From Rhodanobacter sp. (GTDB lineage: Bacteria; Pseudomonadota; Gammaproteobacteria; Xanthomonadales; Rhodanobacteraceae): DNA of 64,000 bases. The notes below the pieces were generated by a model. That model had not been told where the DNA came from and searched no databases. It worked only from the letters and a program-made list of their open reading frames with translations. This document shows positions 51,329 through 60,642 of the stretch, in pieces. The DNA is taken from assembly GCA_027450005.1 (NCBI GenBank), contig DAIDKO010000030.1:53819-117818 (forward strand), written 5' to 3'. How positions within the stretch are numbered: position 1 is the stretch's first letter; every line of letters begins with the position of its first letter. Both the position numbers and the translations under genes were made by a program.

Positions 51329-52918
51329 TCAGCGGTAGTTGAAGTCGGGCGAGGACAGCAGGAAGGTGTTCCACTCCATCGGCGACCTGGCCTTGGCCAG
51401 CGCGTCGCGGGTGGCGTCGGAAAGGACGGGGGCGATCGCGTCGCGGTACAGCGCGGAGTCCCGGATGTCCGGTGGACCCGGCGGCAACGCGCGCGGGGCG
51501 TTGTCGTCGGCATCCGTGAACAGCCGGTTGCGGCCGCTGCCGATCACGCGCGCGAAGTCGAAGCGCTTGCTCATCTGGCCCGAGCCGGTCCAGCTCGCCG
51601 AATCCAGCGGCCAGCCGTCCGGCGTGATGCGGCCGTACAGCGGCTCGCCCATCTGGCGCAACCAGTTCACCAGCGGCACCGCGTTGGGGATGGGCTGGCC
51701 GTCGTAGGTCAGTCGCATCGCGGAAACCAGGAAGCGCATCGGGTCTTTGAACTTGTGCCCGCCTACGGCGGCGGCCTCTTTCGAGAGGAACATCGTGCGC
51801 AGCACGGCCGCGATGTCGCCGTCGCTGCGCTGGAAGGTGCGCGCCATGGCATCCACCAGCGCGGGCGAGGGCTTGTCGGCGATGAAATACTCGGCGAGCT
51901 GTTGCGAGACAAAGTGCGCGCAGGCGGGCTGGTGCACGATCAGGTCCACCGCCTGCTCGATCTCGGCGTAGCCGCTGCCCTTGATGGTCTGGCCGAGGAA
52001 CACCTTGTCGCCGAAATCGTGCCTGGCCGGGATGAAGGCGAACAGGCCGTCGCGCACGACGCCGGGCCGCCCGCGGCCGAAACGCCCGCCGCGCATCGCC
52101 AGCTTCGGTGGCAACAGGCCGGCGCCGGTGAGCACGCGCATCAGCTGCTGCACGTCGGCCTGCGTGTAGCCCGAGCCCACGCCCAGCGTGTGCAGCTCCA
52201 TCAGTTCGCGCGCGTAGTTCTCGTTGGTCTTGCCCTTGATGTTGTGCACGTTGTCGAGGTACACCAGCATCGCCGGGCTCTTCAGCGTGGCCATCACCAG
52301 GTCGCGGAACTTGCCCAGCGCGTGCGGGCGTATCACGTTTTCCTCGTAGTCGGCGGCGAACACGCGCACCGGGCCCTTGTCCGCGTAGACGCTGAAGTGG
52401 TTGAGCCAGAACCACACCAGCTGTTCCTTGAGCTGGTCGCCGCCGTACACCGCGTGCAGCAGCTCGGCCTGGGCGGCCTGCTGGTAAAGCTCGCGACGGT
52501 ATTGCCCGAGCGCCTTCTTCGCGGCGTCCTTGGCCGGGCCGGCGGGCGTCTTCCGGAACTGCAGTTCGCGATCGCGGAAGTCCGCCCACAGCTGCGGCAG
52601 CGGCGTATCCACCACGGGCAGGGCGCGGATCTGCGCCGCCACCTGCGGCGGCAGCGTGTCGTCGCCACCGGCCAGTTGCTCGTCCAGGAAGCGTGTGCGG
52701 CCGAGCTCGCGGTAGCGCGCCAGGGTGGCGCTGTCCAGGCCGAACCCGTCGCGGCGCAACCAGGCGATGTCCGAGAGGCTCAGGCCATCCACCTTCGCGG
52801 TGACGGTGGACACCGGCATGCGTTGCGCAGGGTGCTGGTTGGCACTGGCCAGCGCGGGCAGGCATCCTAGCAGCAGGCCCAGTGCAGGGCCGAGGCGACG
52901 TATCGGTGCGGCAGGCAT
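51329..52918 (-). CDS. DUF1800 exported protein
   Basis: 529 residues. Signal peptide about 1-27 (LPALASA). DUF1800 family: LVWFWLNHFSVYADKG near 165, NENYARELMELHTLGVGSGY near 230 and KFKDPMRFLVSAMRL near 390 are conserved blocks. Encoded directly ahead of its DUF1501 partner. The pair is widespread in Xanthomonadales and Planctomycetes; roles in extracellular or periplasmic chemistry are only suspected. Confidence 0.87.
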   Translation of the reverse strand: MPAAPIRRLGPALGLLLGCLPALASANQHPAQRMPVSTVTAKVDGLSLSDIAWLRRDGFGLDSATLARYRELGRTRFLDEQLAGGDDTLPPQVAAQIRALPVVDTPLPQLWADFRDRELQFRKTPAGPAKDAAKKALGQYRRELYQQAAQAELLHAVYGGDQLKEQLVWFWLNHFSVYADKGPVRVFAADYEENVIRPHALGKFRDLVMATLKSPAMLVYLDNVHNIKGKTNENYARELMELHTLGVGSGYTQADVQQLMRVLTGAGLLPPKLAMRGGRFGRGRPGVVRDGLFAFIPARHDFGDKVFLGQTIKGSGYAEIEQAVDLIVHQPACAHFVSQQLAEYFIADKPSPALVDAMARTFQRSDGDIAAVLRTMFLSKEAAAVGGHKFKDPMRFLVSAMRLTYDGQPIPNAVPLVNWLRQMGEPLYGRITPDGWPLDSASWTGSGQMSKRFDFARVIGSGRNRLFTDADDNAPRALPPGPPDIRDSALYRDAIAPVLSDATRDALAKARSPMEWNTFLLSSPDFNYR

Positions 52919-53091
52919 GCTTCCGTTCTCCGGCGAGAGTGTCGGGTGGGTTCAACGCCGAGCAGGGGCGTGCGGATGACCGCGACCCGGCGATGCGCCC
53001 GGCGGATTCGATGGCGATTCATCTTTCGCAGCATCTTGCGCGGCTGGCCTCTCCGCGCCGGTTACCATGCGCGTCCCGCCGGAGTGCCACG

Positions 53092-53700
53092 ATGACCAAG
53101 ACCTACGACCGCGCCTATTTCGACAAGTGGTACCGCAGCCCCGCGCATGCGGTGGGCTCGCCGGCCGAGCTGCGGCGCAAGGTGGCGATGGCGGTAGCGC
53201 AGGCCGAGTACTACCTCGGACGCCCGATCCGCAACGTGCTCGACGTGGGCTGCGGCGAGGGCGCCTGGCGGGCGCCGCTGCGCGCGCTCAGGCCAGGCAT
53301 CGACTATCGCGGGCTGGATGCCAGCGAATACGTGGTGGCGCGCTACGGCCGCAGCCGCAACATCGGGCTGGCCACGTTCGGCCAACTCGAACACCTTCGC
53401 TTCGAAAGCCGCTTCGACCTGATCGTCTGCAGCGACGTGTTGCACTATCTCAAGCCGGTGGAAATCCGCGCAGGCCTCGTCGGTATCGTCGAGATGCTGG
53501 AGGGCGTCGCCTTCCTCGAGCTGTTCACCAGTCGCGACGACGTGGAAGGCGACCGGCATGGCTTCGTGTCGCGCACGCCGGCGTGGTATCTGCGCGCGTT
53601 CGGCCAGGCCGGATTGCTGCCCTGCGGTTCGCACTGCTACCTGGGGCCGCGGCTGGAACGCCGCATCGCGGCGCTGGAGCGGGCGCAGATGCCGGCGTAG
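53092..53700 (+). CDS. Class I SAM-dependent methyltransferase
   Basis: 202 residues from ATG 53092. SAM motif I NVLDVGCGEGAWRAPLRAL near residue 45, acidic strand-2 end YRGLDASEYV, and motif LIVCSDVLHYLKP near 115. No N- or C-terminal partner domain. Substrate unknown. Stands alone, facing the porin gene on the other strand. Confidence 0.82.
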   Translation: MTKTYDRAYFDKWYRSPAHAVGSPAELRRKVAMAVAQAEYYLGRPIRNVLDVGCGEGAWRAPLRALRPGIDYRGLDASEYVVARYGRSRNIGLATFGQLEHLRFESRFDLIVCSDVLHYLKPVEIRAGLVGIVEMLEGVAFLELFTSRDDVEGDRHGFVSRTPAWYLRAFGQAGLLPCGSHCYLGPRLERRIAALERAQMPA

Positions 53701-53855
53701 CAGGCAGCCTCCCACAAGCAACATGCAAAGCGCCGCGAGCTTGCAACGCTTGCTTTTGATCTTGCTCCCGCACCTGCGCGTTGGCAGGTGCTCGAAACCG
53801 CTCTGTGGCTGGCGCAGGGAACGGTTGTCCCCAAGCAGCGTGGTAACGGCGCGCC

Positions 53856-55217
53856 TCAGAACTCCAGGTGCGCCCGCACCCCCGCAAACGTCACCGGTCC
53901 GCGGTCGCGGTTGTAGCCGGGGTTGCGGATCCACTGCAGGTCGGGGCTGAAGCTGACGTGGGCGAAGGGGGCGTAGCTGTAGTACAGCTCGGCGATTTCC
54001 TCCTGCGCATAGTTCAACGCGCCGTCGCCCAGCAGGAAACCGCTGCCGCCTGCCGCGAGGTAGGCACGGTGGTCCGGCGACAGGCCGTTCGCCACGAGGG
54101 CCAGGCCGAGATGGTCGGTCGGTCGAGCCCAGTGCGCGCCGGATAGCTGCATGCCGGCCGAGAGCGTGCGGTCGACCTCGGTGTAGGCGAACGACTCGGT
54201 GCGGCCATCGTTCCAGCCGGCGCGGAAGAACAGCCCGGTATCGCCGCCGTCGGCCAGCGGCAGTTCGCCGTTGAGTGCGTAGCCGTACTTGTGCCGGCCC
54301 GGGCGGTCGTCGGACTGCACCACCGGCACGCCGCCACCGGCCTCGGCCTGCGCCAGCGCGTTGCGGTACACGCCCATCGCGGCGATGTTGCGGAAGGCCA
54401 GCAGGCGCAGGGCCCAGCCGTCCGGATCGGGCTGCAGGGTGAGCTGCACCTGCTCGCCGCGCGCACGGCGCAGCGAGCTGACCAGGGTCTGCCCGTTCGC
54501 CATCACCGGCATGCGGTACACGCCATAGCGCAGCCGCCAGCCGGGCTCGGCCAGGGCCAGTACCAGGCCATCCGTATAGCCGTGGGTGTCGGCGGCGAAG
54601 TCCCAGGCGGTGCCGTTGATCAGCGCCCAGTTCATGAACTGGGTGCGTGCGCTGTTGGCGTAGCGGTTGCGATCGAAATCGTCGCCCACCGACATCTTGC
54701 CCAGCTTCACTTCCAGCCGCTGCGCGGCTTGCTGGCCGGGCAGCTGGTCCTGCGCGCGCGTCACCGCTGCCGTGCCGCCGCCCAGCGGCAGCGTCCAGCG
54801 CAGATAGCGGCGTGCCACGTAGGCGCGCTTGCTGTTGCCGCCGCTGCCGGAGCGGATCACGTCGCCGTTGACGCCGCCGCCCAGGCCGGAGCCGCCGCTG
54901 ACGCCGCCGCCCTTGAACATCTCCACGTCGACGTAGAACTGCAGGCGGGCGGGCAGGGCGACGCCGAAATAGGCGCCGAAGGTATCCGAACGGGCCGTGT
55001 CACCCTGCGCGCGCAGGCTCAGCGCGCCGGCATAGGGCGAATGCAGCGAGGACTGGTGCTGGTCGATGAAGGTGTATTGCGCGCCCAGCCACTGCGGAAT
55101 GAACAGTGGGGCGTCGGCGGCGCGGGCATTGCCAACCGGCGCGAGCGTGCCGGCGGTCAGGTAGGCGATGGCGAGCGTAAAGGCGGCGACGCGCGGGTGG
55201 AGGAGGTGCTTGAACAT
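53856..55217 (-). CDS. OprB-type carbohydrate porin
   Basis: 453 residues. Signal peptide about 1-34 (GNARAAD). Outer membrane beta-barrel of the carbohydrate-selective OprB family: PQWLGAQYTFIDQHQSSLHS near the start, FMNWALINGTAWDFAADTHG near 195-215, a YALNGELPLADGGDTGLFF barrel strand, and the C-terminal SPDLQWIRNPGYNRDRGP with final Phe (RAHLEF). OprB members pass sugars or organic acids across the outer membrane. Nearest gene upstream is over 340 bases away; a strong promoter sits about 510 bases upstream. Confidence 0.85.
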   Translation of the reverse strand: MFKHLLHPRVAAFTLAIAYLTAGTLAPVGNARAADAPLFIPQWLGAQYTFIDQHQSSLHSPYAGALSLRAQGDTARSDTFGAYFGVALPARLQFYVDVEMFKGGGVSGGSGLGGGVNGDVIRSGSGGNSKRAYVARRYLRWTLPLGGGTAAVTRAQDQLPGQQAAQRLEVKLGKMSVGDDFDRNRYANSARTQFMNWALINGTAWDFAADTHGYTDGLVLALAEPGWRLRYGVYRMPVMANGQTLVSSLRRARGEQVQLTLQPDPDGWALRLLAFRNIAAMGVYRNALAQAEAGGGVPVVQSDDRPGRHKYGYALNGELPLADGGDTGLFFRAGWNDGRTESFAYTEVDRTLSAGMQLSGAHWARPTDHLGLALVANGLSPDHRAYLAAGGSGFLLGDGALNYAQEEIAELYYSYAPFAHVSFSPDLQWIRNPGYNRDRGPVTFAGVRAHLEF

Positions 55218-55564
55218 GGCTTGGATCCGTGATGGCCGGGCGGGCGAAGGCGGATGCAGGCCGGTCTGTCAGCGGTGCATCGCGCCGGACGCCGTGGTCC
55301 GGGGGTGAAATCGGCAGGTGTGCGCCGGGCAGGGCGCAGGCGGAGGTCGACTGTCGCTGGGCATCAGGGGCCTCCGTGGTTTTCGGTGGGATCGTGCCGC
55401 ACGCGTGTGGCCGGCAGGCGACAGGCGCACAGGGAACGGCGCCTGGCGAGACGGCGCCCGGCGGCGTGGCAGCGACGCGTTGGCGTCGGGGAAGGGAGGT
55501 GGTTGAGCACGGTGGGCTCGCCTTTCTGCATGCGCCGGCGGCGCATGGAGGCGGCCCGGGTTCC
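55218..55564. other. Long leader region of the porin gene
   Basis: 347 bases between the small reading frame at 55565-55711 and the porin start. Read on the minus strand it holds two further short frames (starting near 55546 and 55363) with no recognised family. I compared it by eye with cobalamin, glycine, SAM and TPP riboswitch cores and saw none. It may be untranslated leader or carry an unknown regulatory RNA. Confidence 0.4.
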
Positions 55565-55711
55565 TCAGTCGAGGAAGGCGCGGGCCGACCGCAGGCGGTC
55601 GCAGGCGTTCATCGGGTTGTGCAACGCCAGTGTCCGCCACGGTTCGCGGACATCGGCGCATCGACTGGGATAACTGTCCATTGCTCGCTGGGAGGTGGCC
55701 ATAGAAGCCAT
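55565..55711 (-). CDS. Possible leader peptide upstream of the porin
   Basis: 48-residue frame (MASMATSQRAMDSYPSRCAD and onward, ending SARAFLD) that starts about 20 bases after the predicted transcript start of the promoter at 55734-55762. No strong ribosome site. Unknown family. Its place at the head of a long leader makes it a candidate upstream regulatory peptide, but chance remains likely. Confidence 0.28.
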   Translation of the reverse strand: MASMATSQRAMDSYPSRCADVREPWRTLALHNPMNACDRLRSARAFLD

Positions 55712-55733
55712 CAGCCGGGCTGAAGGCGCGCGC

Positions 55734-55762
55734 ACTGTAGTTGCGGCCGGAGGGGCTGTCAA
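55734..55762 (-). promoter_or_regulatory. Near-consensus sigma70 promoter pointing at the porin
   Basis: On the minus strand TTGACA (55762-55757), exactly 17 bases, TACAGT (55739-55734). The -35 is a perfect consensus match. Transcription would run toward the OprB-type porin with a leader of about 510 bases. Confidence 0.6.
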
Positions 55763-55850
55763 CGCGTTTGGATGGCCCGGCCCGGGCCCGCTCGACGTAG
55801 CGCGCGGGGTATCGCGCGCCGGGGCGCTCCTTGCCTCCGGTGCGATGCAT

Positions 55851-55874
55851 GAAGGCCACCTTGCGGCGGCCTTC
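55851..55874 (-). repeat. 22-base hairpin, copy 2, downstream of the AIM24 gene
   Basis: AAGGCC-A-CCTTGCGGCGGCCTT at 55852-55873 matches the typA terminator hairpin (56943-56964) in 21 of 22 bases; the one change weakens the stem. It lies about 80 bases after the AIM24-family stop, without a U-tract, so it may slow or end transcription only partly. Confidence 0.45.
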
Positions 55875-55950
55875 CGAGGGATGCGGCGGCTCAGCGGGAG
55901 CTGGCCGCCGCGCGATCGTCCGGCGGCGCCTGGCGGGTTGCCGTTGCTGG

Positions 55951-56718
55951 CTAGTTGTTGTTGCCCAACACCGAACCGATGACGCCGCCGAGCAGGCCGG
56001 CGCCGATGCCGGCGGATGCCGCGCGGTTGCCTTCGCCCGGCATGTACTCGGCGATCTGGTGCGCCAGGCGCGAAATCGGCAGGGTCTGCAGCCATACCGT
56101 GCCGGGGCCGGTGAGCGAGGCGAGGAAGATGCCGTCGCCGCCGAACAGGGCGTTCTTGATGCCGGGCACGGTGGTGATCTGGAAATTCACCGAGGCCTGG
56201 AACGCGCCGACGTGGCCGGGATGCACGCGCAGCGTCTCGCCGGGCGCCAGGTCCTTCTTGATGAGTTCGCCGGAGAGCTCCAGCCACGCGGTGCCGCTGC
56301 CGCTGATCCGCTGCAGCAGCAGCCCGGCACCGCCGAAGATGCCTGCGCCAAGCGACTGCTGGAAGCCCACGCCGATGGCGACCTGCGCGGTGGCGCAGAG
56401 GAAGCCGTGCCGATGCACCATGTATTCGCTGCCCGGCGCCACCGATACCGGCACGATGTGGCCAGGCACCTTGGTGGCGAACGCCACCACGCCGGGGGAC
56501 TGCATGGCGCGGTAGTCCGTCATGAAGAAGCTGCCGCCGCCGGCGACCCGTTTGAACATGCCGAACAGGCCCCCGCCACCGCCCATCTGGGTGTGGGTGG
56601 TCATCTGGATCGACGCGCTCATCCAGGACAGCTCGCCGCTTTCGGCGAAGACGCTCTCGCCGGGGTCCAGCTGCACTTCGAGCACCGGCATGGTGGTGCC
56701 CAGGATATGGGTCTGCAT
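55951..56718 (-). CDS. AIM24/TIGR00266-family protein
   Basis: 255 residues from ATG 56718. Single beta-rich AIM24 domain (PVLEVQLDPGESVFAESGEL to SLTGPGTVWLQTLPISRL), with a glycine-rich C-terminal tail GIGAGLLGGVIGSVLGNNN. Bacterial members are of unknown function; the yeast relative is a mitochondrial inner membrane biogenesis factor. The MGGGGGLFGMFKR segment near 55 is typical of the bacterial group. Ends with TAG. Lies between the porin leader and typA, on the same strand as both. Confidence 0.83.
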   Translation of the reverse strand: MQTHILGTTMPVLEVQLDPGESVFAESGELSWMSASIQMTTHTQMGGGGGLFGMFKRVAGGGSFFMTDYRAMQSPGVVAFATKVPGHIVPVSVAPGSEYMVHRHGFLCATAQVAIGVGFQQSLGAGIFGGAGLLLQRISGSGTAWLELSGELIKKDLAPGETLRVHPGHVGAFQASVNFQITTVPGIKNALFGGDGIFLASLTGPGTVWLQTLPISRLAHQIAEYMPGEGNRAASAGIGAGLLGGVIGSVLGNNN

Positions 56719-56942
56719 GGTTGAGCCTTCCGTGTGGTGGTTGATGGGGGCGTCCGACGCGCGGGCGCCATGGTGCAGTCGGTGACGATACGCCTCCGGC
56801 AAGCAGGCGGTAAGTCCGTCGCGCCTTCCGCTGGGCGGAACTTCCGGGTCGCATGCGTCCACGCCGGGGCGAAGCCCGAGGTTCGCACGCGGGGAGCGGG
56901 CACATCGAGCGCGCGCGGGATGCCGGGTTATCCGGCAAACGA

Positions 56943-56964
56943 AAGGCCGCCTTGCGGCGGCCTT
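56943..56964 (-). terminator. Intrinsic terminator of typA
   Basis: Perfect 9-bp stem AAGGCCGCC / GGCGGCCTT with a 4-base loop, followed on the minus strand by UUUCGUUU. Located 28 bases after the typA stop. Confidence 0.8.
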
Positions 56965-56991
56965 CGGTTGCGTCGCATGCAGCGGCTTGGC

Positions 56992-58821
56992 TCAGCCGCC
57001 GCGCGAAGCCTTCTTGCGGTCGTTCTCGGTGAGGTGCTTCTTGCGCAGGCGGATCTCCTTCGGCGTGACCTCGACCAGCTCGTCGTCGTCGATGAAGTCC
57101 AGCGCCTGTTCCAGCGAGAACTTGGTGGCCGGGGTGAGCTGGATCGCGTCGTCCTTGCCCGAGGCACGCATGTTGGTCAGCGGCTTGGGCTTGATCACGT
57201 TGACGGTGAGGTCGTTGTCCTTGGCGTGGATGCCGACCAGCTGGCCTTCGTACACGTTGTCGCCTTCGGCGGCGAACAGCTTGCCGCGCTCCTGCAGCGG
57301 CCCCAGCGAGTAGGCGGGGGTGGTGCCGCCGGCGTTGGCGATCATCACGCCGTTCTGGCGCTTGGCGATCTGGCCTTCTTCCTTCGGGCCGTAGTGGTCG
57401 AACACGTGGAACAGCAGGCCCGAACCCTGGGTGAGGGTCTTGAACTGGTTCTGGAAACCGATCAGGCCGCGCGCCGGGATCATGTATTCGAGGCGCACGC
57501 GACCCTTGCCGTCCTGCTCCATGTTCTTGAGCTGGCCCTTGCGCATGCCGAGGCGCTCCATCACCGGGCCCTGGTGGATCTCTTCCACGTCGACCACCAG
57601 TTGCTCGATCGGCTCCATCTTCTGGCCGTCGATCTCCTTGATGATCACTTCCGGGCGCGACACCGCCAGCTCGTAGCCCTCACGGCGCATGTTTTCGATC
57701 AGAACCGACAGGTGCAGCTCGCCGCGGCCGGAGACCAGGAACTTGTCGGCGTCGGAGCCCTGCTCGACCTTCAGCGCCACGTTGTGCACCTGCTCGCGGT
57801 CCAGGCGATCCTTGAGCTGGCGGCTGGTGAGGAACTTGCCGCCGCTGAGATCCTTGTTGCCGGCGAACGGCGAGCTGTTGACCTGGAAGGTCATCGAGAT
57901 GGTCGGCTCGTCCACGGTCAGCGCCGGCAGCGCCTCGGGGGTGTCCAGCGCGCAGACGGTGTCGGAGATGGTCAGGTCGGCGATGCCGGAGATGGCCACG
58001 ATGTCGCCCGCCTCGGCGCTGTCCTGCTCGATGCGCTCCAGGCCGAGGAAGCCGAGCACCTGCAGCACCTTGCCCTGGCGCTTCTTGCCTTCGCGGTTGA
58101 TCACCGCGACCGGCATGTTCTTCTTCAGCGTGCCGCGCTGGATGCGGCCGATGCCGATGACGCCGACGAAGTTGTTGTAGTCGAGCTGGCTGATGCGCAT
58201 CTGGAACGGGCCTTCCGGATCCACTTCCGGCTTGGGCGCGTGATCCATGATGGCCTGGTACAGCGGGGTCATGTCGCCTTCGCGGACTTCCGGATCGAGG
58301 CTGGCGTAGCCGTTCAGGGCCGACGCGTAGACGATCGGGAAATCCATCTGCTCCGGCGTGGCGCCGAGGCGGTCGAACAGGTCCCACACCTGCTCGACGA
58401 CCCACTCCGGGCGGGCGCCCGGGCGGTCGATCTTGTTGACCACCACGATCGGCTTGAAGCCCATCGCGAACGCCTTCTGCGTCACGAAGCGGGTCTGCGG
58501 CATCGGGCCGTCCATCGCGTCGACCAGGATCAGCACGGTGTCCACCATCGACAGCACGCGCTCCACCTCGCCGCCGAAGTCGGCGTGGCCGGGGGTGTCG
58601 ACGATGTTGATGCGGTTGCCGTTCCACGTGATCGCGGTGTTCTTGGCCAGGATGGTGATGCCGCGCTCCTTTTCCTGGTCGTTGCTGTCCATCACGCGCT
58701 CGGCCAGCACGGTGCGCTCGTTGAGCGTGCCGGATTGCTTCAGCAACTGGTCGACGAGGGTGGTCTTGCCGTGGTCGACGTGGGCGACGATGGCGATGTT
58801 GCGCAGGTTTTCGATGGACAT
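56992..58821 (-). CDS. typA: Translational GTPase TypA/BipA
   Basis: 609 residues, full length. G domain (1-200) with G1 [11 protein letters not shown]3 [11 protein letters not shown] and G4 [10 protein letters not shown]; then domain II, EF-G-like domains III and V, and the TypA-specific C-terminal domain ([20 protein letters not shown], split here as [20 protein letters not shown]). Binds ribosomes and helps 50S assembly and stress adaptation. [18 protein letters not shown] is the usual TypA start. Single-gene unit with its own terminator. Confidence 0.96.
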   Translation of the reverse strand: MSIENLRNIAIVAHVDHGKTTLVDQLLKQSGTLNERTVLAERVMDSNDQEKERGITILAKNTAITWNGNRINIVDTPGHADFGGEVERVLSMVDTVLILVDAMDGPMPQTRFVTQKAFAMGFKPIVVVNKIDRPGARPEWVVEQVWDLFDRLGATPEQMDFPIVYASALNGYASLDPEVREGDMTPLYQAIMDHAPKPEVDPEGPFQMRISQLDYNNFVGVIGIGRIQRGTLKKNMPVAVINREGKKRQGKVLQVLGFLGLERIEQDSAEAGDIVAISGIADLTISDTVCALDTPEALPALTVDEPTISMTFQVNSSPFAGNKDLSGGKFLTSRQLKDRLDREQVHNVALKVEQGSDADKFLVSGRGELHLSVLIENMRREGYELAVSRPEVIIKEIDGQKMEPIEQLVVDVEEIHQGPVMERLGMRKGQLKNMEQDGKGRVRLEYMIPARGLIGFQNQFKTLTQGSGLLFHVFDHYGPKEEGQIAKRQNGVMIANAGGTTPAYSLGPLQERGKLFAAEGDNVYEGQLVGIHAKDNDLTVNVIKPKPLTNMRASGKDDAIQLTPATKFSLEQALDFIDDDELVEVTPKEIRLRKKHLTENDRKKASRGG

Positions 58822-58989
58822 GGGCGGGGCTCGGGCGACGCGGGGTCGTCACGCAGGTTTCAGAAGGGGTAACCGGTGGATTATACGCGCTTGGGCCGCA
58901 ATCCGCTCGTGCTTTCGAGCTGCGCTATTCTTCGCCATCCACCTGCCGTACAGCGGCGCTTCGATTCCGATACCAAGCCAGAGGAAGCC

Positions 58990-59499
58990 ATGGCCATCCA
59001 AGTCACCCTGCACACCAACCGCGGGCCGATCCGCCTGAACCTGCACGACGAGAAGGCGCCGCTGACCGTGGCGAACTTCGTGAACCTCGCCAATCGCGGC
59101 TACTACGACGGCCTGTCGTTCCACCGCGTGATCGCCGACTTCATGATCCAAGGCGGTTGTCCGGAAGGCAGCGGCCGCGGCGGCCCGGGCTACCGCTTCG
59201 AGGACGAGTTCCACCCGTCGCTGCGGCACGACAAGCCGGGCGTGCTGTCGATGGCGAACGCCGGCCCGCGCACCAACGGCAGCCAGTTCTTCATCACCCA
59301 TGGCGCCACGCCGTGGCTGGACGGCAAGCACAGCGTGTTCGGCGCGGTGGTGGATGCAGACGACCAGCAGGTGGTCGACGCGATCCGCCAGGGCGACGTG
59401 ATCGAGAAGGTCACCCTGGACGGTGACGTCGATGCGCTGCTCGCGGCCAAGGCCGACCGCGTGAAGGAGTGGAACGAAACGCTGGACGCACGCGGCTGA
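58990..59499 (+). CDS. ppiB: Cytoplasmic cyclophilin PpiB
   Basis: 169-residue peptidyl-prolyl cis-trans isomerase. Active-site blocks: [20 protein letters not shown] (Arg and Phe), NGSQFFI, and the Trp in [12 protein letters not shown]. No signal peptide, so cytoplasmic, in contrast to the exported cyclophilin near 30 kb. GAGGAAG precedes ATG 58990; earlier in-frame starts lack a ribosome site. Divergent from typA. Confidence 0.95.
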   Translation: MAIQVTLHTNRGPIRLNLHDEKAPLTVANFVNLANRGYYDGLSFHRVIADFMIQGGCPEGSGRGGPGYRFEDEFHPSLRHDKPGVLSMANAGPRTNGSQFFITHGATPWLDGKHSVFGAVVDADDQQVVDAIRQGDVIEKVTLDGDVDALLAAKADRVKEWNETLDARG

Positions 59500-59588
59500 G
59501 TTTCCGTGCGGGTGCGCGCCGGGCGCACCTGCGCCGCGCCCGATGCCAGGCCCGGTTGCCCCTCACACCCCATGCAAGGAGATCGACG

Positions 59589-60023
59589 ATGTCACTACTC
59601 GACAGTTTGAGCAGTCTGCTTGGCAATGGTCAGGGCGATGCCGGCGGTGCGTCGTCGCTGGTCGACGTGGCCGGCCAGCTGATCCAGCGGGCCGGCGGCG
59701 TGCAGGGTTTGGCGACCATGCTGCAGCAGCATGGCCTGGGCGATGCGGTGCAGTCTTGGATCGGCAACGGCGCAAACCAGCCGGTGTCGGCCGAGCAACT
59801 CGGGCAGGCGCTGCAGAACGGCGGCCTCGGCTCCGTGGTGCAGGACGCGGCGGACAAGCTGGGCGTGGATCCCGGCCAGTTGATGGGCCAGTTGTCGCAG
59901 GTGTTGCCGCATGCGGTGGACCACCTCACGCCCGACGGCCAGGCATCGTCCGGCGGCGGCGGTTTCGATTTCTCGATGCTGGGTGGCCTGGCCGAGAGGC
60001 TGCTGGCCTCGCGTGGCGCCTGA
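59589..60023 (+). CDS. yidB: YidB-family protein (DUF937)
   Basis: 144 residues. MSLLDSLSSLLGNG start, then helical repeats typical of DUF937 (GLATMLQQHGLGDAVQSWIG and PVSAEQLGQALQNGGL, ending in the LGVDPGQLMGQLSQVLPHAV block). Function unknown. Separated from ppiB by 89 bases and followed by a clear terminator. Confidence 0.85.
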   Translation: MSLLDSLSSLLGNGQGDAGGASSLVDVAGQLIQRAGGVQGLATMLQQHGLGDAVQSWIGNGANQPVSAEQLGQALQNGGLGSVVQDAADKLGVDPGQLMGQLSQVLPHAVDHLTPDGQASSGGGGFDFSMLGGLAERLLASRGA

Positions 60024-60064
60024 GAGTTTGTCTTTGCGATCGTCCCCGATGGCATGAGTCGTAT

Positions 60065-60089
60065 GGGCGGCCATCCATGGCCGCCCTTT
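60065..60089 (+). terminator. Intrinsic terminator after the yidB-like gene
   Basis: 9-bp perfect stem GGGCGGCCA / TGGCCGCCC with loop TCCA, then TTTG. It starts 41 bases after the stop. Confidence 0.75.
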
Positions 60090-60110
60090 GGAATGGATGT
60101 TCCAGTCCAG

Positions 60111-60142
60111 AAAAGCGCGGCAGGGCAACCTGTCGCGCTTTT
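60111..60142. terminator. Bidirectional terminator between convergent genes
   Basis: Stem AAAAGCGCGGCAGG / CCTGTCGCGCTTTT (one G-T wobble) with loop GCAA; A-run on one side and T-run on the other, so it can act in both directions. It ends 24 bases before the stop of the leftward GlsB-type gene. Confidence 0.75.
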
Positions 60143-60165
60143 TGCTGGGCGTCCCGCGGTGCGGA

Positions 60166-60420
60166 TCAGAGGCCGAGGAACTTCAGGCCGAACAGCAGGA
60201 CCACCGCGCCGACGATGGACATCAGGAAGCCGGCGGTATGGAACTTCGAGTCCGGCGCCGGCTTGCTGAACAGCCGGGCGATGAAGCCGCCGATGATCGA
60301 GCCGACGATGCCGATGATCGCGGTGACCCAGAAGCCGTGATGGTCGGCGCCCGGCACGATCCAGCGTGCGATGAGGCCAACGAAGAAGCCGACGATGATG
60401 GACCAGATGACGTGGAACAT
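60166..60420 (-). CDS. GlsB/YeaQ/YmgE-family small membrane protein
   Basis: 84 residues, three membrane helices (about 4-22, 29-47 and 62-80). GFFVGLIARWIVPGADHHGF at the start and GIVGSIIGGFIARLF in the middle are the family signature (transglycosylase-associated protein group). ATG 60420 chosen because GGGGAG lies 8 bases upstream; ATG 60426 is also in frame. Often stress induced; molecular role unknown. Confidence 0.82.
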   Translation of the reverse strand: MFHVIWSIIVGFFVGLIARWIVPGADHHGFWVTAIIGIVGSIIGGFIARLFSKPAPDSKFHTAGFLMSIVGAVVLLFGLKFLGL

Positions 60421-60642
60421 GCGCATTACTCCCCGGGCTGGCTGAAATCCTCGGATGGCAGGGCTTGCCATCGATTCGCCTGACGGCACGCGCATCATGC
60501 CAGTGGGGCCGGGGCAGGGCGACCGGTTCCCGCTGTGGCGATCAGGGCAGGCCACGAGGAACCGGCGCCTCGCCGCATGCTAAAATCCGCCGGTTCGCCG
60601 CATCGAATCCGACGATCCCCTCCCCACGATCCAGAGGAAGCC

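Noticed and set aside
55218-55727. Known riboswitch in the porin leader
   Set aside because: No conserved core of the cobalamin, SAM, TPP, glycine or FMN class could be recognised by eye; kept only as an open question.
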